The translations under genes and the position numbers were made by a program. A stretch of 64,000 nt of DNA from Symsagittifera roscoffensis (taxonomy: Eukaryota; Xenacoelomorpha; Acoela; Convolutidae), in the NCBI RefSeq assembly GCF_963678635.1, contig NC_087066.1:58856312-58920311 (forward strand), in the 5' to 3' direction. Shown one piece after another: positions 55,881 to 64,000 of the stretch. The notes beneath the pieces are model-generated. The model did no database searches. It was not told the origin of the DNA and saw only the letters and a list, made by a program, of their open reading frames with translations. How positions within the stretch are numbered: position 1 is the stretch's first letter; the number at the start of each line of letters is the position of its first letter.

Positions 55881-57031
55881 ACCGGACCCTTAACTTGAAG
55901 CACTTCGGGACAAGCTGGTGGCTAAGGACCCTAACTTTCCACAAAAGGCGAAGACCATAGTTGCATACATGGATCAGCATGCAAAATCTTGTCCTACCAT
56001 TTCACTTACCAATGATGGTCATTAACTTTTGCATAATTTCCACCATAGCCAGCATGCAGAAGGATGCCATGAGTTGACGACGTTTGTTAAAAAATTAAAA
56101 CCGCTATCCGCCAGGATTGATATACTTTCGATATACGAAACTAACGAGCCTCACAAAAGCATTTAACTGATTTTCTGGGGCCTAAATAGACTTTCGGCCC
56201 CAAGTGAGTTAAAGAAACACGTTATTGTCGCGGTAGAAGGTTTTTTGTTGCCATCAGTCATGATATGTAATAAGCAATAAAACAGATAAACAGTTAAAAT
56301 TTTTAGCTAGATACATCACAAACCAAGGAGTTCTTCAGATAATCTACATGATTGTAGGGTCCAGACTTGCCAAAAAAATCAATCCAAAAGTTTTGTTACA
56401 CCAAAGGCATCGATACAATATTCACCGGTGAATGATCATAGGGCAACCGGATGCGTTGAACGTGTAGTAGAAAGCCCGAAGAGTTTTTCCTCACTTATTC
56501 AGAAGAAGGCGATCATGGGAGATCGGAAACAATTGTTGAACGCCTTATAAGGGCGCTAGGGCTTGCAACAAACGCTCCACTTAAAATGTCGCAAGTTGAA
56601 GCGGATCACGGCCACGATGCCAATACGATACTACAAAATCTTGCTAACAAACTTTCGCTCTGAAACTTCAATTGGGAAATATTACATTGTCAGAGGTCTG
56701 CTTGTTTAGACAAAGAAGAGCCACGAGCCACGAGCCACGGGCACAGAAGATGCCCTGCCCCGCAAGGACCAACTGGAACATGAGGTAAGACGCCGAATTT
56801 AACCAGGAAAAAAAAAGAACCACACGATGCTGGTGGATTGAAAATCTGGTGGGAACGGACAGGGTGCCTTTGATACGGAGGAGGTTTGGAAGCCGAGGGC
56901 CAAGAGTTGGCTCAGTGGCAGAACGGAGCTGCTGTTCTAACGTCTCAGGGAAACAAAAATGGGTATAGGCTGATTAAGCACCAAGTTTCCAGCGAATTTG
57001 AACACAAAATTTCATTATCAAAAAGGGAATT

Positions 57032-57441
57032 TGAGTTAGGACCGAGTTGGTTAACTCATAGAGTAATTTCGGATAGGGTACACCGTCTGCTCGTCACGCT
57101 ATCTTATTTTCGGCCGGATAGATTCGTGCAACTTCTTAGTCTAATACCGATCCTAATCTTACTCTTATACTATCTAGTCTCAGGTTGTTTAACTAGTCTC
57201 TGCTAGGCTCAATAGATCTAGGGTATACTGGTTTATTGCGGTTGCTGAAGTGCTCGGGAGAGTCCAACTAATTTCTAAGTTAAATTCAAATCTCTCTGGT
57301 GCTGAAATTACAAGTAACTTCAGCACTTACAAATAAGTGGGTTGTTAGTTAGATGGATCATGATTGGTTAATATTAAATACTTTACATTGGTAAAACATT
57401 TAATTTATCCAATCATAAAATATAGTTTAGATCAGGTTCCA
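57032..57441 (-). repeat. 3' LTR of copy B (410 bp)
   Basis: Same ends and length as 2458-2867: TGAGTTAGG to GGTTCCA on the plus strand. To its left is gypsy relic DNA, to its right element DNA. A short purine-rich GGATGGG (minus strand) adjoins it and may be a weak polypurine tract. Confidence 0.9.
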
Positions 57442-59060
57442 CCCATCCGGGTTTTACAGAGTTTTTTAGAACAGTTCTTCTGTAATTCAAGGATGGATGA
57501 TGGACGTTGGTATTTGGTGAACATCATAATTTTCTTCCGCTTCTTCTTTGTTAAAGAAGTTTCAGGAAGCTGGAGTTAGGGACATAAGACGTTGTGTTCT
57601 TCTTGTGACAACGACTGAGTCTCTGCAACAAAATCAATTCTGATTTCAGAATGGTTGGCTATGTCAGGTTTTTCTGTTCTTCGGGGAGAACTTCTTTTGT
57701 GTCTGATCTAGCTTGGGAATGGCGTGGAGATTGTGCGTGGAGGGGATGCCTGGTTACTCGGATCTGTACGTACACTTGGGTCATCGAGGTGGTCATTGGT
57801 CTAGTTCAATGAAGTCCTTTTCTGCGAGGTCAAGTCGTACTCTAAATCCTTTGAGTTGTGATTGTGAGCGGCATATTGATTGTAGTTGGTCATTCTCTCT
57901 CGAGTGTGGTGGGGTCGTTTTGTCTTTTGATGTTCGTCCTTGGTGTTGTATTCTGATCTATGTATTGCATCATGTGATTTTACATTTTATAAAACTTTTA
58001 TTAGTTTAATATTTTTTAATAATGATTTTAGTTAGTTGTTTTCACAAAAGCTTTTTGTTTTAGTTCGGTTATTTTGAAGAGTTACTCTTATTAAGTAGCT
58101 CTTATTAAAAATAGAGGTGTGGTCACAAAGCGTGGATGTAGCACGGTGGGTTAGGCCGGCTATAGAGCATGCTCAGGACGTCCTTCCTGGTGGGTTAGGC
58201 CAGGAGTGGGAGTATGATTTCATGCGGTTTTTTGTGAGGGGTCCTGTTATGTGACAACGTTTTATGTTGGGTTTGTTGTGGTTTTTCTTATGTCTTGTTG
58301 GTTATGTCCTTTTTCCAAAAAGCAAATTGTTCGTGGTATGGGTTTGTCTTTCGACTTTTTTGTGTTTTATTATTTCTTTCTTAGACTTTATAATAGTCTT
58401 CAAAAGAATAAATTATCCAGTTTTAAACTGGGTTAATCCGGTTTGGGTACCGTTGGTTTCCTTTTCTTAGTCATGCTGTTATTTTATGATTTGTGGTATT
58501 TAGTAAGCTGCGTTGGTTAGTTTTGTTTAGTATATGATTCCTTTCCAACCGGGTTAAAGGAAAGTTTGAAACATGTTATTATATGTTAGAGTTGTTGAGT
58601 GTGAAAACTTGAAACTGAAATTCATTATTTTAAACAATTCTTCGTGGGCGAGCTGTGCGAGTGTGGATAGAATTTCTGTGCGAATGAATGAAAATATCAA
58701 AAGGTTAGTACTGCAATTGCATTTTATTAATTTACTGCATAGAATTTGGAAATTTACTGCTAGTTATGGGGGAATTTTAAGTTACAAATTTTCATCATAA
58801 TTAAATTTACTGCTTGTGGGGAAAATTTTAGAAATGAATTTACTGCATTGGTATTAAATTTATAAATTTATAAGTGGAAGAGATTAATAGAATTGTTGAA
58901 ATCTTGTTTGATGAAATTTGCGATTTTTATTTGTCTTTTGTGGTTTTTGTAGGTGATCGTCGGATGAAGGCTAAAAATCTAAAGAAAACATGGATAAAGT
59001 ATGGTGAGTTTTTTAATATTTTAATTAGTTAGTTATATTCATTTAATTCATACTTACCTG
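57442..59060 (-). other. 3' untranslated region of copy B
   Basis: About 1.6 kb with no minus-strand frame I can support. The plus-strand frames here (for example 57713-58009) lie antisense to the element and show no known family. It contains the stretches with T-rich plus-strand composition typical of the element. Confidence 0.5.
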
Positions 59061-60866
59061 TTAGTCGTCGGGGAAAAATCCGTGGGGGAAGATGTCGTGA
59101 ATTAGTTCTGAAGTTGTTAGTAGTTTAGCTAAGATGCGGATGATATTTTTAGTCTGAAGCAGTGGCCAAAGCAATTGAAGTGCCTTAATAGTGGTTAGTT
59201 CTTCAGTGCCAACTGCAAACTCATAAGGTGTGTTTTGGATTAAGTTATATAATTTGTGATTAAATTTAGTGTTGTGGATGAATTCTAAAATTGGGATTTC
59301 TATAGGTTGTACAAACTCGTGCGGGATAAGGAAGGGTCGGGATTCTTCGGCGTTGAAGGTCTTGGTGATGGGACAGAAGATGTACATTTGGGTTATGGGG
59401 TCATAATTACGAAGAATACCATGGAGGTTAGTGTCTTTAATACAATATGTGAAATTTAGGAAAAATGGTGAAGTGTATTTGGAATTAATGAATTGAAAAC
59501 GATGGTGTGGTTGTCTAGAGGGTGTGTGTAGGTCAAAGTGATTTTGGATGAAGCGATAATAACTATATGTGTGGGTTTGTTTAGTGCGCAACATAATATC
59601 GTGTGAGCAGTGTAAGTCTCTTTCGTGTGGTGCAAGGAAATGAAAGTTTAGTGAAAATATTTGGAAGCGTTCTTTGAAACTTTCGTATGCTTGTGTGTCT
59701 GTTAGTGCTTCTGAAATAATGTGATCAAACTTTCGGTCGAAGATGTTTAGTGTGAATATATATGGTGTCTTGATGAAAAATTTCTCGGTAATTTGTGGAT
59801 TAGCGAAGCGATCGTCGTCTAAGAATTGATCTTGGTTAGCTCTGATGATGTTGTGATCATAGTATTCGAGTGTATATTCGTTAGCTCTAGGTGCAGTGTG
59901 TGTTTTTAGTGATTTTTTATATCCAACGTAAGTAAATTGTCTAGCGGTTAGTGGTGTAGTGAGTCGATATAGCATGTCCGTATTTCGCTCTATATCGATG
60001 TGAGTGTTAGATAATGGTAAGCAAAGAGGGTTAGTAAAATGATAATATGAGGTCCAAGAGAGAGTGGGCATTAAAACGTATTCATCTACGAAGTTGCGTG
60101 TTTCGTTAGTGTCGTGGGGGGTGTTTAAGGTGTATTGTGGGAATGAGGGTAAGGTGATGGCTAAAAATTCTTTTGTGTTAGTATGCTTGGGGTGGTTGAT
60201 GTATTCACGGGCTGTTCCTGGTTTTGCTGGGAAAGGATGGTTGGGGAACTTTCTTTTAAAAGTGCGGTAAGCTCTATTAGTGTTGAGTGAAGATTCAGTT
60301 GATGTGGATGATGGTGCTAATGATTCAGTATAATTTGAAGAGGGTGTAGGGGTAGGGGGGTTGGATGAATTTATTGTGGAGGAGATTTGGTTTATGGTTG
60401 GGGTATTAAGGTGGTAGGGTTGTTGTTGAAGGGTAATAAAATTATCTAGCTCTGGGGAGATTCGGGGGGTGTCTGGAGAATGAGATGATTGGTCAGAATG
60501 GTATGAGGAGTAGGTTGGGGTAACTTGGGAAGCATAAGAGGGTGTGGGAGTAATTGGGTCAGGGTTATTGGATAATATGGGTTGAAAAGGGGGTTGAGAA
60601 AAATTAGAAGAGTTATGAAAATTATTGGATGGGGATGGTTCTGAGTCGGCAAATTCATCGGGGGTTTCAATATTCGGGTTATTGAGTTGTGAGATGGAAT
60701 ATAAAACTGAGATGTGTGAATTAGTATCGGAATTCATGCCTGATGTTACATTACTAGGTGGAAAATCGGGTGGCGGAAAAGCAAAAAGTGGTATTATTGG
60801 GATTGGGGAGGTAAGATTGGTTGGGTGGGAATTTGATCGGTGTAGTGATCCAAGTTGGCGGCTCAT
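59061..60866 (-). CDS. 601-aa protein of unknown function, downstream of env
   Basis: This is the longest intact frame in the window. Its ATG (60866-60864) overlaps the env stop (60865-60863) as ATGA, so translation by termination-reinitiation is plausible. Residues 1 to about 198 are rich in Ser, Thr, Pro and Asn with almost no predicted structure. About 199-601 is a normal globular composition (start RAYRTFKRKFP, end FPHGFFPDD) with many aromatic residues and no signal peptide or membrane helix that I can see. I recognise no family; it is not a known gag, protease, RT, integrase or env. Its freedom from stops beside a broken env suggests recent activity or selection. It may be an accessory protein of the element. 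Confidence 0.7.
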   Translation of the reverse strand: MSRQLGSLHRSNSHPTNLTSPIPIIPLFAFPPPDFPPSNVTSGMNSDTNSHISVLYSISQLNNPNIETPDEFADSEPSPSNNFHNSSNFSQPPFQPILSNNPDPITPTPSYASQVTPTYSSYHSDQSSHSPDTPRISPELDNFITLQQQPYHLNTPTINQISSTINSSNPPTPTPSSNYTESLAPSSTSTESSLNTNRAYRTFKRKFPNHPFPAKPGTAREYINHPKHTNTKEFLAITLPSFPQYTLNTPHDTNETRNFVDEYVLMPTLSWTSYYHFTNPLCLPLSNTHIDIERNTDMLYRLTTPLTARQFTYVGYKKSLKTHTAPRANEYTLEYYDHNIIRANQDQFLDDDRFANPQITEKFFIKTPYIFTLNIFDRKFDHIISEALTDTQAYESFKERFQIFSLNFHFLAPHERDLHCSHDIMLRTKQTHTYSYYRFIQNHFDLHTPSRQPHHRFQFINSKYTSPFFLNFTYCIKDTNLHGILRNYDPITQMYIFCPITKTFNAEESRPFLIPHEFVQPIEIPILEFIHNTKFNHKLYNLIQNTPYEFAVGTEELTTIKALQLLWPLLQTKNIIRILAKLLTTSELIHDIFPHGFFPDD

Positions 60867-63480
60867 CGTGGGCTAAAAAAATGATTATTTTGAGACTGAA
60901 AAGCGGTGGTATGGGGTTGTTCAATAATTTGTTCATAAGTATTATCATCTTGTGACTGGTGTGTCATTATATGTTGAATGGGACTTTGTGATGTGGTGAG
61001 TCGAAAATTTGGATTATGTGTGATGGCTAAGTTTCGAAAATTTCGTGGGACTAGGGATAGTGGATGGTTATTTGGTAGGGGTGGTAATTGTGGTGCCGTT
61101 GGCGTTATGTCTACATTGTTATGTTCTTCGTCGTATGTATTTTGTCGTGTTGTTATTTTTGTGTTATATTCTTTTATTTGTGCGTCTAAAAGAATTTTGT
61201 TTATAGATGTAGAAAAGATTCCAAAAAATCCTGCAAAGAGTATGCGTGCTACACTTGCTTGTCGATTGACTTGTGTGTGTATAGCACATGTGTTGTAGAT
61301 TCCTTTTAAAAGTGAGAAAAGAAATCCAATAAAGTTAAACATTGCGTATAAAATAGTCAATTTTTCTAAGATGTAGTAGGGCCATCCTAGAAAATCGAGG
61401 ATCTCATTTTTGAGTGTAACAAAGCTAAAAATGTTAATTGGTGATATATCTTGGGGACGGTATTTTTCACCGTTTAGATATATATAATCTTTAATGTCTT
61501 TAAAATATCCGCTATAGTCTTGCGTGTAGATATCGGCAAATCCTGCGGTTTCTGCAAGTTTGCGTAAATTTTGGTCTATTGATTGTCTTTGTATAGTGTC
61601 CATTTGTGTTAATAATTCTTGGAATTGTTGTGTTCTAATGTGATGTTGAATATCTGATTTTGAATAGATTCCTATTGATTGTAAGTCTATATTTGGGTTT
61701 CGAGCAATAGCGCGAATGCTTTCTGGTGAAAATTTTTTGAGTGATTGCATTAATGTGGGATATGGAGTGAGAAGATAATATTTATTTTCATCAGGGTTTA
61801 GTTGTACTACATTGTGGCTGTTTTCTGATCCACATGGGACTGCGGTATCCCAGAAATAGGTTCTTCGTGAAAGTGTATCCACGAAATGTACTTTATTCTT
61901 ATAAAAGATAGGGATTCTTTTATAACATCGTTTATCTTCAAAAACGTATAGTGGTGATACTTTTTTAGTACAAGTATAAAACCATAAGATGTTTCCTTCA
62001 TAGTCTAAAAAATTTGATCTATTTCCAGATAATAAGTATCCTGCATAGGGTATTTTTAATACTGCTAGTGCAAGTGATTGTAATATTTGTGTTCGTTCTA
62101 ATTCGCATAGGTGGTGTAGTGTTTCTAATTCGGAGAGTGACATTTCTTGAAAAATTCGGCTAATTGTATAATCTAGTTTCATATCTAAATGAATATCATA
62201 GTGGATATTACCGAAATATGTAGTATTCATTAGTGATAATTCTTGTAAGCGTGTGCTTCTGGTGTCATGGGGTTTTAGATGTCCACCAGGTTGTCCGTTG
62301 CTTTTTTCAAAATTAACTGGTATATAGGATGTTCCTTCGTTTAGAGGATGACCTGTGGCATATGGGTCGATTTTTACTTTTCCAGTGGTCATGTCGAATC
62401 CTTTTTCGTATTCAACTAATATTTCAGAGTATTGTGTTCTGTGAAGTGGATTCCTGTATTTACATGCAAGTTCTGTTTCTTGATATATTTGAAAACGTGT
62501 CAATTTATTTTCTATATTGTCTATGTTTCTAAAATTAGAACTTAGTTTTCGTGATGGATGGACTTGTTCATATGGAATTGATTGTATAAAATTTTTTTCG
62601 TGAAATTTTATCATACGAGCGTGTATTTTTGCTACTTAAAATGTTGTACATGTATCTTCGGGGAACCAAACAATTGTTGCTTGTGTTCTCGTTGTAGGGT
62701 CGCAATAACCTTGATCATTTTTACAAGGTAATCGGATTCCTTGATAGATCATTGTATTATCTGATAAATCTCGTGTTAGTTGTATTTTTTCGAGTTGTAT
62801 TTTCCAATCAAAAAACATTATTTCTTGGTATCCTTTATTTTTTGTGTCTGCTTTGCAGTTTGATGGGTCATTTATACCAATGTGTGGTATCCAATGTTTA
62901 TCGTGTAGGTCATAGGTTAATCGTCCGTGTGCGCCGTTAACGGGTATTTTTCGTCTAGTTTTATATGTCCTTGGTGTCTTTCAAGTTGTGATTGATGTAC
63001 AGAGTCTGGAAAAACTTGAAAATTAACTAACTTTCTTTGGGAGTTTTTATTTTGTGTGATGTTTAGTCTAAGTAATTCATTTTTACAATCGTCGGGATTG
63101 AGATGTAAAAGACGTTCTATATTGCTTTGATAGAATGATTCATGGTCAAGTCGGTTTTTGTTTCCATTCGAGACTTGTGAACCATGTACTTTCTTTTCGG
63201 AAAATGTTGCTGTGAATTTATAACCTGTAACTGTTGTTGCTCGGGCTTTTGAATAGAGTGTTGCTATTACATCTGTGGTTTCTATAGCTTGTGGTTCTGT
63301 TTCACATTGTGATACTTGATTTATTGCATATTTATGTAGTGTTTTTTGTTCATTTTCTTCACAATCGTAATGTGTTACTAATAAATCTTGTGGTCCTGTA
63401 CGAGGGGAAGGGTTAATGTTTTGATTTGAGATTACTAGAAAAAGGAGTTGGAGAAAAATTAATAATTTTAGAATATACAT
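60863..63480 (-). pseudogene. Chuvirus-type glycoprotein (env-like), broken
   Basis: The gene starts at ATG 63480 with a signal peptide (MYILKLLIFLQLLFLVIS). The first frame ends at 62917. Coding similarity continues in another frame from about 62950, reaches an in-frame TAA at 62638-62636, and goes on in that frame as a 583-codon stretch (62614-60863). The latter has GYLLSGNRS, YKRIPIFYK and FVD...RRTY blocks typical of chuvirus glycoproteins and of the env genes some LTR elements took from that family. A long hydrophobic segment at about residues 410-438 of that stretch should be the membrane anchor; a second lies near 456-470. A tail of about 110 residues follows. Such proteins mediate membrane fusion at entry. 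This copy carries one frameshift and one stop, so it is unlikely to be functional as read. Confidence 0.85.
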
Positions 63481-64000
63481 GTGTATGATAATCCTGAGTA
63501 TGGATTATAAAATGTAATGTAGCCAATTGTGTTTTTGGTATATCTGTCGTATTTGTATATTACTTCAGTAGTTATAAACGGTGGTGGTAGTGATTGAGCT
63601 GTTATGTTAGGTGGATTTAATGGGTAGGGATGTTGGGTAATATTGTTTAACTTAACTGTGATTTCAAACTTTAATTGTAAACTGTTTTGTTGGAGTATTT
63701 GAATATTGTGATCACGGATATCGTTGTGAATATCTTGGCGATATTGTAATCTATTAAGTGCCCAGTTATGAAGGCGGTTACTTTCCTGATGTTGTCCAAA
63801 TAGTGGTGGAGGTGCTGTAAATGTATTCCAATCTAGTCTTAAAGGAATATTTATTGATGATTGTTCTCGATATCTGGCGTCGAGATTATTTGGAAAATTT
63901 AAGTTAAAGGGTGGTGGTGAAAACTGGCTTATTGATGGTGTTGATGGTAGTGATAATGTTTCTGCTAGTGATGAGGATGTTGTTGTATCCGTAGAAATAT
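63468..64000 (-). CDS. Partial ORF upstream of env, unknown function
   Basis: A minus-strand frame is open from the right edge to TAA at 63470-63468, about 176 codons, with no start inside the window. It overlaps the env ATG by 13 bases. Its N-terminal part is Ser/Thr/Pro-rich (SLPSTPSIS, FSPPPFNL); the rest is mixed (RLDWNTFTAPPPLFGQH, LKFEITVKLNNI). It lacks integrase features, which would be expected just before env in a simple retroelement. It resembles the downstream 601-aa ORF in style (Ser/Pro-rich head, then globular part) but not in visible sequence. Confidence 0.6.
   Translation of the reverse strand, partial: ISTDTTTSSSLAETLSLPSTPSISQFSPPPFNLNFPNNLDARYREQSSINIPLRLDWNTFTAPPPLFGQHQESNRLHNWALNRLQYRQDIHNDIRDHNIQILQQNSLQLKFEITVKLNNITQHPYPLNPPNITAQSLPPPFITTEVIYKYDRYTKNTIGYITFYNPYSGLSYTCIF

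Larger units (their letters stand above)
50671..57031 (+). mobile_element. Ty3/gypsy relic 3, internally duplicated
   Basis: 50671-50871 holds a gag-type start (VEPPMLWEDGVNGF, as in gypsy element 2). A pol-side segment is then present two to three times: about 51170-52740, 53045-54660 and 55310-55880. A linking block (52851-53050 and 55111-55310) is duplicated too. 54715-55110 reads EWPGYKIMEL...NLKYFMES...RYLPALTEYSTP, the gypsy RT thumb and connection region. 56423-56690 reads an integrase C-terminal part (PVNDHRATGCVERVV, then a GHDAN..LQNL block). All frames are broken. The right end is cut by the LTR of the env element at 57032. No 5' LTR was identified. Confidence 0.7.
57032..64000 (-). 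mobile_element. Env-bearing LTR retroelement copy B, 3' part (runs off right edge)
   Basis: Read on the minus strand: a partial ORF of unknown function, a chuvirus-type glycoprotein gene, a 601-codon ORF, about 1.6 kb of untranslated DNA, then the 3' LTR. The genes overlap head to tail by 13 and 4 bases, as in a compact polycistronic element. The LTR is the same 410-bp repeat as at 2458-2867. The element lies inside gypsy relic 3. Whether 5' genes and a second LTR exist lies beyond the window. Confidence 0.85.

Noticed and set aside
60064-61298. Plus-strand ORFs over the env and 601-aa genes
   Set aside because: They lie antisense to longer minus-strand frames with recognised motifs.
1-64000. 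The two 410-bp LTRs as the ends of one giant element
   Set aside because: The primer site and coding regions lie outside the pair on both sides, so each LTR belongs to its own insertion.

Overview
The window is animal (metazoan) nuclear DNA. It is AT-rich, it has a spliced seven-transmembrane receptor gene with long introns and GT-AG junctions that keep the reading frame, and most of the rest is transposable elements and satellite-like repeats. I could not identify the species. Nothing in it looks bacterial: there are no operons, ribosome binding sites or CRISPR arrays.

Layout, left to right. 1-2867: 5' part of an LTR retroelement on the minus strand (410-bp LTR, primer binding site, long leader, broken gag-position ORF running off the left edge). 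2868-7015: AT-rich DNA, then an array of about 469-bp tandem units rich in a TCGA-type motif. 7361-7499: a minus-strand remnant with the catalytic-serine motif of trypsin-like proteases. 7928-11431: a GC-rich LINE bounded by a perfect 15-bp target-site duplication, coding for a 2A-like peptide, a PHD finger, an endonuclease and a damaged reverse transcriptase. 11.4-29.1 kb: mostly AT-rich non-coding DNA with dispersed repeat pairs, a 31-bp tandem array, an inverted-repeat satellite block (20.7-22.3 kb) and a large simple-sequence block (27.2-27.7 kb).

29126-42759: three exons of a rhodopsin-like G-protein-coupled receptor. The 12.6-kb intron 1 holds a complete but decayed Ty1/copia element (30006-35207, duplication GAAAT), a tRNA-derived SINE and a Ty3/gypsy relic. 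43242-47336: a complete, decayed Ty3/gypsy element (duplication GTCT). 48351-48629: a possible small secreted basic protein. About 50.7-57.0 kb: another Ty3/gypsy relic, internally duplicated.

57032-64000: 3' part of a second copy of the first LTR element, also minus strand and off the right edge. It carries an unidentified ORF, a chuvirus-type glycoprotein (env) broken by one frameshift and one stop, then an intact 601-codon ORF that overlaps the env stop by ATGA, about 1.6 kb of untranslated DNA, and the 410-bp LTR. This env-bearing element with extra ORFs is the most interesting system here. The two copies match over the full LTR, but each is cut by a window edge, so its pol genes are not visible.
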